From contig NZ_NPKT01000002.1 in assembly GCF_008329565.1 (NCBI RefSeq), positions 248,001-312,000 on the forward strand: a DNA stretch of 64,000 nucleotides, written 5' to 3'. Shown one piece after another: positions 22,193 to 30,583 of the stretch. Below the pieces are notes generated by a model. The model was not told the origin of the DNA. It searched no databases and saw only the letters and a list, made by a program, of their open reading frames with translations. Within the stretch, counting starts at the first letter, position 1, and each line of letters begins with the position of its first letter. This stretch comes from Mycolicibacterium sp. P1-5. GTDB lineage: Bacteria; Actinomycetota; Actinomycetes; Mycobacteriales; Mycobacteriaceae. Position numbers and translations under genes: made by a program.

Positions 22193-22909
22193 TCAGACCA
22201 TCTCGGTGTAGGTCGGCTCATGGTGCTTGATGTACGCGATGACCCGATACGTCACCGGCAGCATGACCACTTCGACGGCCGTCTTGTACACCCATCCCAG
22301 GGCGGTGTAGGTGACGAAGTCGCCGAAGCTGGTGATGCCGATGGCGCCGGCCGCGATGCTGCAGAAGACCAGGGTGTCGCCGAGCTGTCCGGCGAACGTC
22401 GAGCCGACCAGCCGGGCCCACAGATGCTTTTCCTTGGTGCGCTGCTTGATCTTGACGACCGTCCAGGCGTTGATGGTCTGTCCGACGATGAAGCCCGCCA
22501 GGCCGGCGACGATCAACTGGGTATAGGCGTGAACGATGTTCTCGAAGTGTTCCTGGTTGGTGTAGAAATCGGCCGATGGCAGGTAGATCGTCACCCAGAG
22601 GGCAAGGGCAGCAAGGATATTCATCGCGAAGCCGAGGATGATGGCTCGCCGTGCGGCTTTGAATCCGTAGACCTCGGAGAGTACGTCGCCGATGACATAG
22701 GTCAACGGGAAGACGATGAAACCACCGTCGGTGATGATCGACCAGTTTCCGATGACGGGTCCGAACGCGACGCCTTTCGTGGCGGTCACGTTGGAGATGA
22801 TCACCAGCGCCGTGAAGACCGAAACGAAAGTCGAATAATAACGAGAGCCGACCTGCGCGAATCCTGGAGTGGGGGAATCGGTACGCGCGGGGGCCTGGCT
22901 GCTTGTCAC
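22193..22909 (-). CDS. VUT-family queuosine precursor transporter
   Basis: Membrane protein of 238 residues from the VUT/YhhQ family, with about six helices. Family segments [34 protein letters not shown] and [18 protein letters not shown] are clear. Members import queuosine precursors (preQ0/preQ1) for tRNA modification. GTG start, 23 bp after the fecB2 stop, so it is inside the lysE-to-aac operon. No preQ1 riboswitch fits in the 23-bp gap. The transported precursor is inferred from the family. Confidence 0.85.
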   Translation of the reverse strand: MTSSQAPARTDSPTPGFAQVGSRYYSTFVSVFTALVIISNVTATKGVAFGPVIGNWSIITDGGFIVFPLTYVIGDVLSEVYGFKAARRAIILGFAMNILAALALWVTIYLPSADFYTNQEHFENIVHAYTQLIVAGLAGFIVGQTINAWTVVKIKQRTKEKHLWARLVGSTFAGQLGDTLVFCSIAAGAIGITSFGDFVTYTALGWVYKTAVEVVMLPVTYRVIAYIKHHEPTYTEMV

Positions 22910-22932
22910 GAATGCTATCCAAGCACGGCAGG

Positions 22933-23904
22933 TCAGCCCAGCGCGCGTGATAGCAGCGGCGGCAGCTGATCGGCCACCACGGGATACGACAGCGGCGAGG
23001 CGAACGCGATCGCGCCGGCGAGGTCCTTGCCGGTGAAGACGCTCCTGGCGGCCAGCGCGGCAATTGCTGGATCGGCCAGGAGTGTGGCTTGGTCGGCATC
23101 GCTCTCGGTGGACCAGATCAGCACGTCGGCGGAGTCGAGGGCATCGGCGAGCTTGTCGTGGGGGATGGCAGCCCGCTGGTCGTCGACGGCGTACGCCTTG
23201 ATTCCGTCAGCCATGTGAAAGCCCATCGAAGTCAAAAAGTCGGTACGCCAGCCGGGCATCGTCGCGGTCAGAGCGCCGCCGGATACGCTGCCCCCCAGCA
23301 GCGCCGCCTTCTTGTCCTTGAAAGCGGTGTTGTTCTTGGCCACGTCGGCGAACTTGCCTTCGACGCCCTCGATCAGTTGCTTCATCTGCCTAGCCTGAAA
23401 CACCGCGGTGCCCACCGCGGCGGCCTGATCCTTCCACGGTTCGAAGAAGGCGTCACCGCCGGATTGGGCGATGGTCGGCGCGATCGCCGACAGTTTCTTG
23501 TATGTGTCGGCGTCCAGCCCGGCGTTCACGGCCACAATCAGGTCGGGTTTGAGCGCGGCGATCTGATCCACCTGAATGCCGTTGTCCAGGTTGAGAAGAA
23601 CGGGCTGGGCCGACCCGAGCTTGGGTTGGGCCCACGGCCATATCCCGAATGGTTGGTCGCCGAACCAGTTGGTCACCGCGATGGGAACCACCCCGACCGC
23701 CAGGAGATCGTCCTGCTCGGTGAAGCCGGCACTGACGACTCGTTTGGGGGGTGCCGGGACGGTGGTTTCGCCAAAGAGGTGCTTGATGGTGACCGATTTG
23801 GGGTTGGCGTCGTCGCCGGGTGTCGACGAGCAGGCCGCGGCAAGCAGCACCCCCGCCGCACCGGCGGCCCCCAAGAATCCACGCCTCGTCCACTGCGCGC
23901 TCAC
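22933..23904 (-). CDS. fecB2: FecB2-like siderophore/haem-binding lipoprotein (Rv0265c type)
   Basis: Substrate-binding lipoprotein of 323 residues for an ABC importer. The N-terminus has a twin-arginine-like TRRGFLG and a lipobox ending LAAAC with Cys25 as the lipid site. A periplasmic-binding-protein (TroA/FepB) body follows with KRVVSAGFTEQDDLLAVG and LKPDLIVAVNAG. M. tuberculosis Rv0265c (FecB2) occupies the same position beside Rv0264c and has been reported to bind haem and siderophore. No ABC permease or ATPase is adjacent, so it must work with components elsewhere. GTG start. Confidence 0.85.
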   Translation of the reverse strand: MSAQWTRRGFLGAAGAAGVLLAAACSSTPGDDANPKSVTIKHLFGETTVPAPPKRVVSAGFTEQDDLLAVGVVPIAVTNWFGDQPFGIWPWAQPKLGSAQPVLLNLDNGIQVDQIAALKPDLIVAVNAGLDADTYKKLSAIAPTIAQSGGDAFFEPWKDQAAAVGTAVFQARQMKQLIEGVEGKFADVAKNNTAFKDKKAALLGGSVSGGALTATMPGWRTDFLTSMGFHMADGIKAYAVDDQRAAIPHDKLADALDSADVLIWSTESDADQATLLADPAIAALAARSVFTGKDLAGAIAFASPLSYPVVADQLPPLLSRALG

Positions 23905-23913
23905 CGCGCGAGA

Positions 23914-24513
23914 TTAACTCACCACCAGCGAGATGCCGAGGCCAATCATCGTGATCGCAATCAGACCGTCGAGGATCCGCCACGTCAGCGGGGTGGCGAA
24001 CAGTCCCGCCAGGCGGCGTGCGCCGAACCCCAGGCCGAAGAACCAGACCACGCTGGCGGTCACCGCGCCGATGCCGAACAACCACCGGCTATCGGCGTGC
24101 TGGTTGGCCAGTGTGCCGAGCAACACGACAGTGTCCAGGTAGACATGCGGGTTGAGGAACGTCATGGCCAGGCAGGTGAGCAGCACCGACACCAGCCGGG
24201 TGGATCCGTTCTGCGCCGGCGCCATGCTCGACGGCTTGAACGCTCGGCGGGCCGCGAGCGCGCCGTAGACGAACAGGAAAGCCGCGCCACCGATCTTGGC
24301 CGCAATGACGGTTTGGGGGTGAGCGGTGACGACGGCGCCGATACCGGCAATGCCGGCGGTGATGAGCAGCAAATCCGAGATCGCACAGACGCTCACCACT
24401 GCGAGGACGTGCTCACCGCGGACGCCTTGACGCAGCACGAAGGCGTTCTGAGCGCCGATTGCTGCGATCAGGGTGAAGGATGTGAGGAATCCGACGAGGA
24501 GAGGCGAGGTCAC
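23914..24513 (-). CDS. lysE: LysE-type lysine/arginine exporter
   Basis: LysE-family exporter of 199 residues with about six helices. The sequence [20 protein letters not shown] at the start and [15 protein letters not shown] in the middle are the family signatures and closely follow M. tuberculosis LysE (Rv1986). It exports basic amino acids when they accumulate. Its activator LysG is normally divergent from lysE, but here lysG lies at about 30.5 kb, 6 kb away. GTG start at 24513. First gene of the operon that ends with aac(2'). Confidence 0.9.
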   Translation of the reverse strand: MTSPLLVGFLTSFTLIAAIGAQNAFVLRQGVRGEHVLAVVSVCAISDLLLITAGIAGIGAVVTAHPQTVIAAKIGGAAFLFVYGALAARRAFKPSSMAPAQNGSTRLVSVLLTCLAMTFLNPHVYLDTVVLLGTLANQHADSRWLFGIGAVTASVVWFFGLGFGARRLAGLFATPLTWRILDGLIAITMIGLGISLVVS

Positions 24514-24549
24514 GCCTCGACGGTAGAAAAACCCCTCGCTATAGGCCAG

Positions 24550-24562
24550 CTAAAGCTTTTAG
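24550..24562. promoter_or_regulatory. Candidate operator in front of lysE
   Basis: AT-rich near-palindrome CTAAAGCTTTTAG, 37 bp upstream of the lysE start, in otherwise GC-rich DNA. Position suits a LysG site or core promoter element. Confidence 0.35.
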
Positions 24563-24594
24563 GGGTCGTTAAGCCGTGCTAATGCAACACGTGC

Positions 24595-24810
24595 TCAGCA
24601 GATGGCAGCGGCCGCGATCAGGCCGAACGCGATGAGCACGATGCTCAGCACGAAGGCTGCGTGACCCATCGACAGCGCCACGACAACGCCGACGACGCCG
24701 GCGATGAAGATGGCGACCATCAGGAAAGCCATCAGCGTCGGGTGTGGGTTGATGGCAGCGCGGGGAAGCGGCACGACTCTCGGTCCTTGAGGACGTTCCA
24801 TGCCCGTCAT
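24595..24810 (-). CDS. Small two-helix membrane protein
   Basis: Protein of 71 residues: a polar N-terminus of about 25 residues, then two membrane helices, AFLMVAIFIAGVVGVVVAL and AFVLSIVLIAFGLIAAAA. The ATG at 24810 has a very good GGGAGGTG Shine-Dalgarno, which supports it as a real gene. A CRP-like site lies 44 bp upstream of the start. It lies between lysE and the two-component system, on the same strand as both. Function unknown. Confidence 0.7.
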   Translation of the reverse strand: MTGMERPQGPRVVPLPRAAINPHPTLMAFLMVAIFIAGVVGVVVALSMGHAAFVLSIVLIAFGLIAAAAIC

Positions 24811-24853
24811 CCAAACACCTCCCTATGTGACTTAATTCATGATCCTAGAAAGA

Positions 24854-24869
24854 GGTGATGCGGATCACA
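24854..24869. promoter_or_regulatory. CRP-like site upstream of the small membrane protein
   Basis: GGTGA-N6-TCACA matches TGTGA-N6-TCACA at 9 of 10 positions. It lies 44 bp before the 71-residue gene and 51 bp after the end of the sensor-kinase gene. Confidence 0.6.
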
Positions 24870-24919
24870 AGTACTTCGGCATAACGGTTTGGCGCGTCGG
24901 GGGCCGCTTCCGCTACTGG

Positions 24920-26044
24920 TCAGCGCGGCAAAATGAGGCGAAAACAGCACCCGGTCCCGTGGCCGTTGCTGCGAACGTCGATGTGCCCACCATGGGCTTC
25001 TACCAGGGCCTTCGCGATTGACAGGCCGATCCCAGCCCCGCCGTGCAGCCGGTCGCGGGCGGCGTCGACCCGGTAGAACCGATCGAACAGCCTCGCCAGG
25101 TGTTCTGGCGCCACGCCGTCTCCGTCGTCGGTGACGGTGATGATGAACTGGCCCGCGTCGAGGAATGCCGCCATGGTGACGCTGTCGCCGGAGTGGGTGT
25201 GGCGCAGCGCATTGTCGAGCAGATTGGCCAGCACCTGACCCAGGCGCTGCGGGTCGGCCCACACGTCGGGCAGCCCGTCGGCCACCTGTGCGCCCAGGGC
25301 GACTCCTTTCGCTCGATAGCGGGGCGTGAACGCCGCGATCGCGGAGGAGACCATGTCGACCGGTCGTGTCCAGCGCGCGTCGATGGACGTCGCGCGGCGT
25401 TCGGCCTGAGCCAGCGCGGTGACGTCGACACTGAAGCGGGCCAGGCGACGGGTTTGTTCGCGCAGGGCCGCGATCGTCTGCGCGTCGAGGATCTCGATTC
25501 CGTCTTCGAGCGCCTCCATGTATGCCTCGAGCACTGCCACCGGGGTCTTGATCTCATGCGCCAGGTCGGCCAGCAGCTGGCGACGGGTGTCGTCGACCAC
25601 GCCCAGTTCCTGCGCCATCGTGTTGAACGCCATCGCCACAGCGTCGAACTCCTTACCCAACCCCGGTGGCGGCACGCTTATGGCGTAACAACCCTCGGCC
25701 ACCGCCGAGGCTGCCAACGACAAGTTGGTGGCCGAACGGTGTACCCGACGGCTGAGATACCAACTCAGCGAGAGGGTCGCCACCGCGGACACCGTTAGCG
25801 CGATCGCAACCGACAATACCGTTGCGTCTCGAAAAGCCTTCTCGTACGGGTGATTCCCGTTGATTCCGGGGACAACAGCCTGATCCATCAGGCGGCGGAT
25901 CATGGGTGGTCCGACGACCATGGCGACGATGATCGTCGTCGCCATACCGGTGGCGACGATGAGCAAGTTGGTCACCAGGAGCCGCATCCTGATCCCGTAG
26001 CGCCGGCCGGGCGGGCTGTGCGCGGGCAATGTCGCCTCGGTCAT
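24920..26044 (-). CDS. Two-component sensor histidine kinase
   Basis: Membrane sensor kinase of 374 residues. Two helices (about 21-45 and 74-96) enclose a short extracytoplasmic loop; a HAMP region follows, then the dimerisation domain with the phosphorylated His163 in LADLAHEIKTP. The ATPase domain has NLLDNALRH, DDGDGV and GGAGIGLSIAKAL. ATG overlaps the response-regulator stop by ATGA, so the regulator is translated first. The signal is unknown; the short sensor loop suggests membrane or envelope sensing. The divergent RclC-like gene is a plausible target. Confidence 0.9.
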   Translation of the reverse strand: MTEATLPAHSPPGRRYGIRMRLLVTNLLIVATGMATTIIVAMVVGPPMIRRLMDQAVVPGINGNHPYEKAFRDATVLSVAIALTVSAVATLSLSWYLSRRVHRSATNLSLAASAVAEGCYAISVPPPGLGKEFDAVAMAFNTMAQELGVVDDTRRQLLADLAHEIKTPVAVLEAYMEALEDGIEILDAQTIAALREQTRRLARFSVDVTALAQAERRATSIDARWTRPVDMVSSAIAAFTPRYRAKGVALGAQVADGLPDVWADPQRLGQVLANLLDNALRHTHSGDSVTMAAFLDAGQFIITVTDDGDGVAPEHLARLFDRFYRVDAARDRLHGGAGIGLSIAKALVEAHGGHIDVRSNGHGTGCCFRLILPR

Positions 26045-26769
26045 CCCGTCCCCATCCGATATCCGACGCCGCGCACCGTCATCACGAACCGCGGTGTGGA
26101 TGTGCTGTCACCAAGCTTGCGTCGAAGGTGTCCGACGTGCACGTCGACAATGTTATCGGCGCCCACCCACGCACCGCCCCAGACCGATTCGAGTATTTGT
26201 TGTCGGCTCATCACCATGCCGGGGTGTGCGGACAACAGTGCAAGCACATCGAACTCGGTGCGCGTCAACATGATCCGCGCGTCATCGATGGACGCTTCCC
26301 GGGAATCGACGTTGATGACCAACGCACCGAACCGACGCGGCGCATTTCTGGCCACCGCGTCCTGAGCTGGAGACGAACGGCGGGGTCGACGCAGCATCGC
26401 GCGCACTCGAGCAACGAGTTCGCGGGGACTGAAAGGCTTGGTGACGTAGTCGTCGGCGCCGACCGAAAGGCCGACCACGGTGTCGATTTCGGAATCCCGT
26501 GCGGTCAACATCACGACATATGCATCGGAGAAGATTCGAAGTTGGCGGCACACCTCGATCCCGTCGATTCCCGGCAGACCGATGTCGAGGATCACGACGT
26601 CCGGGTCGAACTCGCGGGCCAACTCCAACGCGTGGTGACCATCGTGAGCCAGCTGAACCTCGAACATGTCGTGCTTCAGATAATTGGCCACCACGCCGGC
26701 CAGGGAGACCTCGTCATCGACGACGAGTGCGCGAAGCACCAGATCGCATTGGGAGGCGCCCGCATCCAT
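26041..26769 (-). CDS. OmpR/PhoB-type response regulator
   Basis: Response regulator of 242 residues. The receiver domain has the acidic pair VVDDE, the phosphorylated Asp62 in VVILDIGLPG and the Lys in VTKPFSP. A winged-helix DNA-binding domain follows, ending VDVHVGHLRRKLG and TVRGVGYRMG. I chose ATG at 26769 because the receiver begins about 10 residues later; the longer upstream reading is low-complexity and rejected. Pairs with the kinase just downstream. Confidence 0.9.
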   Translation of the reverse strand: MDAGASQCDLVLRALVVDDEVSLAGVVANYLKHDMFEVQLAHDGHHALELAREFDPDVVILDIGLPGIDGIEVCRQLRIFSDAYVVMLTARDSEIDTVVGLSVGADDYVTKPFSPRELVARVRAMLRRPRRSSPAQDAVARNAPRRFGALVINVDSREASIDDARIMLTRTEFDVLALLSAHPGMVMSRQQILESVWGGAWVGADNIVDVHVGHLRRKLGDSTSTPRFVMTVRGVGYRMGTG

Positions 26770-26903
26770 GAGGTCATCCTGCCCGCAGCTCGTGGCGTTG
26801 ACCGGCCGCGTTCGCCTCTCGGGGCCATTCTTTAACAAAACTTCAGGATTTCTGAGCCTGTCTCGACGTTGGGCGGTCGCGACGCTCGAGTCCTTAAGCA
26901 ATC

Positions 26904-26925
26904 GATACCCGATGGTCAAGGTATC
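26904..26925. promoter_or_regulatory. Inverted repeat in the gap between the response regulator and the RclC-like gene
   Basis: GATACC-N10-GGTATC, perfect 6-bp arms, in the 271-bp divergent gap (26770-27040). It could bind a dimeric regulator of either gene. Nothing else in this gap could be assigned. Confidence 0.4.
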
Positions 26926-27040
26926 TCTGTGTTGCTCCGCCACAGTCGGACGAGCCGCAGTGAATGTGCCCGCGCGGCCCCGGAGAAAGCAGGTTGATGG
27001 TGATAGCAGTACTCGGTGCGATCGCCGCATCGGCAGTGCC

Positions 27041-27508
27041 ATGGTCGTCCAATTGAGCCGGGTACCCGCGTATCTGATGACTGTGGGCGACCTCGTGAGT
27101 CGCTACGCTCTGGTCGTCGTCTTGGCATGGATCGGCTACGGCAAGTACGTCAAGATGGAAGCTCGTGTGCTCATCGAACACAGTCCGATGATGAGCTGGA
27201 TCTACGAAGTCGCCAGCGTGACGGCCGTTGCACGGGGGCTCGGAACGCTGGAAATCGTTGCCGCACTTCTGATCGCGGCACGGCCGTGGTGGCCGCGTGT
27301 GTCGATGCTCGGAAGCGCGACTGCGGTCTTGATTTTTCTCAGCACCCTGAGCTTTCTACTCACCACACCTGGCGTCGTTCTTCGATACGCCGCAGGTGTG
27401 CCGGTATTGTCCGCCCTTCCAGGCCAATTCCTGCTCAAGGATTCGGTACTGCTGGGAGTGGCGATCTGGACCCTGGGCGATTCGCTGCGCGCCGCCGATC
27501 GCTGTTAG
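27041..27508 (+). CDS. RclC-like (DUF417/YkgB) membrane protein
   Basis: Membrane protein of 155 residues with about four helices. Segments WIGYGKY, HSPMMSWIYE, RGLGTLEIVAALLIA, LSFLLTTP and LKDSVLLGVAIWTLGDSLR line up with E. coli RclC, a DUF417 protein needed for resistance to reactive chlorine. It is shorter than RclC in the middle loop. ATG at 27041 gives the same N-terminal length as the family; ATG at 27077 is an alternative. Divergent from the two-component system, which may control it. Tail overlaps the converging siderophore-interacting gene by 4 bp. Confidence 0.75.
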   Translation: MVVQLSRVPAYLMTVGDLVSRYALVVVLAWIGYGKYVKMEARVLIEHSPMMSWIYEVASVTAVARGLGTLEIVAALLIAARPWWPRVSMLGSATAVLIFLSTLSFLLTTPGVVLRYAAGVPVLSALPGQFLLKDSVLLGVAIWTLGDSLRAADRC

Positions 27509-28311
27509 AGACCGGCTTGGTCCAGAGCGTCGTCGAATTCCTCCAATGCCGCCTTGTCGCCCTTGCCGTCTGCGACCGCCCGCTGGTAGACCGCGAACAA
27601 GTCGTCACCGAGGCGGGCGAATTTCACATCCCATGCCTCGGAGCCAGACCGCCAATACCCGGCGACGTCGTATTGGTCGATGGTCCAACCTCGGCCACGC
27701 AGGTACTTGCGGACCGCGCGCGATGCCCCCGCCTCGCCGGCGAACCAGCCGTAGCCCTCGGCAGGCAGGTCGATCTGGCGAACCAGCTCCGCGAGTCGGC
27801 TCGGGGCATAGCCGTTGCCGGTGCCCAGGCTGGGGAGCACTGTGACGCCGGGACCGACCGGTAGGTAGTCGAGGTCTTGGTGATCGACGACCTCCGCGAT
27901 GACCCAGGTCGAAACGCCCGGCGGCGCTTCCTCGATGATGCGCGCCGTGGCCGCCAGCCCGGCAAGGTCGGTCACCAGCAGCTGCCACGCGGTGCCCGGC
28001 AACGGTCGATACCACGACCGGGCATGGTCGAGCCCGACACTATCGCCCGGTTCGGCCGTCCGCGCCCACCTGCTGCCGGGGCCGCCAGGGTGCAGCGCGA
28101 CATCGAGATCGATCAGGTTGCCGTCGTGGTGTCGGACGGAGTAGGTGCGGCCCTCACCGGGTGATGCCGCATTGAAGTACACGCCCACTGCCGAGTCGGG
28201 GCACCGCCCGATGGCCAGCGACTCGGGGTCGTCGATGCGCAGGCTGACGCGGCGCAACCGCGGGCTCAACGGGAGCGCCTCGACGACGGACGCAGACGAG
28301 AAGCCCATCAC
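27505..28311 (-). CDS. Siderophore-interacting protein (ViuB-like ferric reductase)
   Basis: Protein of 268 residues of the SIP family: an FAD-binding barrel with RTYSVRH, then an NAD(P)H-binding domain with GLAATARIIEE and a C-terminal GYGWFAGEAGASRAVRKYLR. SIPs reduce ferric siderophores in the cytoplasm and free the iron. Its start overlaps the tetR stop by 4 bp, so they form one operon. A role with the mycobactin-type siderophore made from the right end of the window is plausible. No IdeR box was seen in front of this operon. Confidence 0.87.
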   Translation of the reverse strand: MMGFSSASVVEALPLSPRLRRVSLRIDDPESLAIGRCPDSAVGVYFNAASPGEGRTYSVRHHDGNLIDLDVALHPGGPGSRWARTAEPGDSVGLDHARSWYRPLPGTAWQLLVTDLAGLAATARIIEEAPPGVSTWVIAEVVDHQDLDYLPVGPGVTVLPSLGTGNGYAPSRLAELVRQIDLPAEGYGWFAGEAGASRAVRKYLRGRGWTIDQYDVAGYWRSGSEAWDVKFARLGDDLFAVYQRAVADGKGDKAALEEFDDALDQAGL

Positions 28312-28916
28312 ACTGCCCCGGCCGCTCCGAGCGTGGTGGCGGTCAGGGTCGCGACAAGGGTGTCTTCATCGGTGTCGATATCGCCGTGCAGCCACGCGAT
28401 GATCAATTCCGTGGCGGCGGTGACCACCGCCCTGGTTGCGAGTCGGCGGTCCACCGACGGCTTCGGCGGACCAGTGAAGGGCATCGCCTCGGCGGCGATG
28501 CGCTCGGTGAACTCGGCGACCTCGCGCTGTTGGAGCTCACGAAGCCGGGGAAACCCGGGCGACTCCATGTAGAGGCGCGCATCGGATGCACTGGCGACCA
28601 GCGTGTGCACCACTGTGCGCAGCACGCCATGGGCCCGGTCCGGCAGGGGCGCGGTAGTGAGCACCACCTCCATCGCGCTCTTGAGTCGGTCGTACAACTC
28701 TTCGGCGCAGGCGTCGAGAAGGTCGTCTTTGGTGGCGAACTCGGTGTAGAAGTACCGCTTGCTCAGTTTCGCCCGCTGGCAGACCGAGTCGACGGTCAGC
28801 GGTGCCACGCCGACCTCGGCGATCAGGGCGCGGGCGGCACCGAGCAGTCGTTCGCGGCGCTCCTGCGAGCGTTGCCGCGAGCTCAGCCCGCCGTAGGTAC
28901 GTCCTTCGACAACCAT
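28308..28916 (-). CDS. TetR-family regulator
   Basis: TetR regulator of about 202 residues. The N-terminal helix-turn-helix is ERLLGAARALIAEVG then VDSVCQRAKLSKRYFYTEF. The C-terminal ligand domain is not assignable. ATG at 28916 was chosen; ATG at 28934 is an equal alternative. A 28-bp palindromic element stands between it and the divergent P450, suggesting that it controls both its own operon (with the SIP gene) and the P450. Confidence 0.87.
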   Translation of the reverse strand: MVVEGRTYGGLSSRQRSQERRERLLGAARALIAEVGVAPLTVDSVCQRAKLSKRYFYTEFATKDDLLDACAEELYDRLKSAMEVVLTTAPLPDRAHGVLRTVVHTLVASASDARLYMESPGFPRLRELQQREVAEFTERIAAEAMPFTGPPKPSVDRRLATRAVVTAATELIIAWLHGDIDTDEDTLVATLTATTLGAAGAV

Positions 28917-28950
28917 GACGCCATCTTGACCCATCTTGTATGCCACGCCA

Positions 28951-28978
28951 TAATCCAGAACGAATTCGTTCCAGATTA
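28951..28978. promoter_or_regulatory. TetR operator between tetR-SIP and the P450
   Basis: The core is a perfect 12-bp palindrome AACGAATTCGTT (28959-28970) flanked by TAATC and GATTA outer arms, giving a 28-bp symmetric element. It is centred in the short divergent gap and would overlap both promoters. Confidence 0.7.
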
Positions 28979-29001
28979 CCCGTCCAGCGCAAGGAGTCAC
29001 G

Positions 29002-30252
29002 ATGACGACACGGATCATGGACGACGCCGCGCGCGTGCTGGCCGACCCGCAGGCCTATACCGACGACGCCCGGCTGCACGGGGCGCTCGCGCACCTGCGT
29101 GCGCACGCTCCGGTGTCGTGGGTGGATGTCGAGGGGTATCGGCCGTTCTGGGCGATCACCAAGCACGCCGACGTCATGGACATCGAGCGGCAGAACGACC
29201 TGTTCACCAACGACCCGCGTTCGATCCTGGTGGTGACCGAACTCGACGACAAGCTACGTGCGGACCGGGAAGCCGGGGTCGGGCTGAGCACGTTGATCCA
29301 CATGGACGACCCGCACCACCGCGACATGCGCAAGATCGGAGCCGACTGGTTCCGCCCGAAAGCCATGCGCGCGTTGAAAACTCGCTGTGATGAACTGGCC
29401 AGAATGTATGTCGAGAAGATGCTGGAGCACGGACCGGAGATCGACTTCGCGCAGGAGATCGCTGTCAACTTTCCGCTGTATGTGATCCTGACACTGCTCG
29501 GCCTGCCGGAATCGGATTTCCCGCGAATGCTCAAGCTCACCCAGGAGCTCTTCGGCGGTGACGACACCGAGTTTCAGCGCGGCGAATCGGATGACGCCAT
29601 GCTCGCCGTGTTGCTGGACTTCTTCACCTACTTCTCCGCGCTTACTGCCTCGCGACGCGAACACCCCACCGAAGACCTGACGTCCGCGATCGCCAACGCC
29701 ACCATCGACGGGCAACCGCTCTCCGATATGGACACCGCCTCCTACTATGTGATCGTCGCCAGTGCCGGGCACGACACCACCAGCGCCGGAATCGCCGGCG
29801 GCCTGTTGGAACTGATCCGCAACCCCGGCGAGCTGCAGCGGCTGCAGAAGGACCCCGGCCTGATGGGCACCGCGGTCGAGGAGATGATCCGCTGCGTCGT
29901 GCCGGTCAAGGAATTCATGCGCACCGCCCAAGCCGACACCGAAGTGCGCGGCGTCCCGATCGCCAAGGGCGAAGCCGTTCTGCTGTCCTACGTTTCGGCC
30001 AACCGCGACGAAGAGGTGTTCGACGACCCGATGCGCTTCGACGTCGGGCGCGACCCCAACAAGCACCTGTCCTTCGGCTACGGCGTGCACTTCTGCCTCG
30101 GCGCGGCCCTGGCCCGCATGGAGATGAACAGCTTCTTCACCGAACTCGTCCCGCGCATCAAGTCCATCGAACTGGCCGGCGAACCCGAACTCATGGCCAC
30201 CACGTTCGTCGGGGGTGTCAAACACCTACCGATCCGCTACTCGTTGGTGTGA
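29002..30252 (+). CDS. Cytochrome P450
   Basis: Soluble bacterial P450 of 416 residues. The I-helix oxygen-binding motif AGHDTTS is near residues 253-259, the ExxR pair lies in VEEMIRCV, and the haem loop is FGYGVHFCLGAALAR with Cys365 as ligand. The ATG at 29002 follows AAGGAG. The subfamily cannot be told by eye and the substrate is unknown. No ferredoxin gene is adjacent, which is unusual for many mycobacterial P450 loci. Likely under the divergent TetR. Confidence 0.92.
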   Translation: MTTRIMDDAARVLADPQAYTDDARLHGALAHLRAHAPVSWVDVEGYRPFWAITKHADVMDIERQNDLFTNDPRSILVVTELDDKLRADREAGVGLSTLIHMDDPHHRDMRKIGADWFRPKAMRALKTRCDELARMYVEKMLEHGPEIDFAQEIAVNFPLYVILTLLGLPESDFPRMLKLTQELFGGDDTEFQRGESDDAMLAVLLDFFTYFSALTASRREHPTEDLTSAIANATIDGQPLSDMDTASYYVIVASAGHDTTSAGIAGGLLELIRNPGELQRLQKDPGLMGTAVEEMIRCVVPVKEFMRTAQADTEVRGVPIAKGEAVLLSYVSANRDEEVFDDPMRFDVGRDPNKHLSFGYGVHFCLGAALARMEMNSFFTELVPRIKSIELAGEPELMATTFVGGVKHLPIRYSLV

Positions 30253-30322
30253 ATTCGCCGCGGCGCCCCCCGCCAACGGTGATAATGCCGGTGAGTCGGT
30301 CGCAAGAGGGGAAGTGCTGACG

Positions 30323-30583
30323 ATGAAAAAGCTGGCAGCGGCGCTGTTGAGCGCCATGGCCTTGGCCGCTGTACCGGTAGCTGTCGCACCCGGTGCGCAA
30401 GCCGATGTGTGCGGCGACGTCGGGGGGCGTCATGTGAATGTCGGTGGTTGCACCAACGTCGCCGGTGACGTCGCGGTGGCCTCCGACGATGACGCTGCGG
30501 CACAGGCGACCTCCGGCCAGGCGCCGTGCTACACGCCGCAGGGGGTGCCGTATTACACCCCCGGTTCGGACCCCTGCTACTGA
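30323..30583 (+). CDS. Small secreted Cys-containing protein
   Basis: Protein of 86 residues with a signal peptide (Met-Lys-Lys start, hydrophobic core, cleavage near GAQA around residue 27). The mature part has four Cys (VCGD, GGCTN, APCYTP, DPCY) and the repeat-like PCYTPQGVPYYTPGSDPCY. GAGGGGAAG lies 8 nt before the ATG. The pattern suggests two disulfides in an exported peptide. Family not recognised. Its 3' end overlaps the apparent start of lysG. Confidence 0.72.
   Translation: MKKLAAALLSAMALAAVPVAVAPGAQADVCGDVGGRHVNVGGCTNVAGDVAVASDDDAAAQATSGQAPCYTPQGVPYYTPGSDPCY

Noticed and set aside
22910..22932. preQ1 riboswitch before the VUT transporter
   Set aside because: The gap to the upstream gene is only 23 bp, too short for the aptamer.
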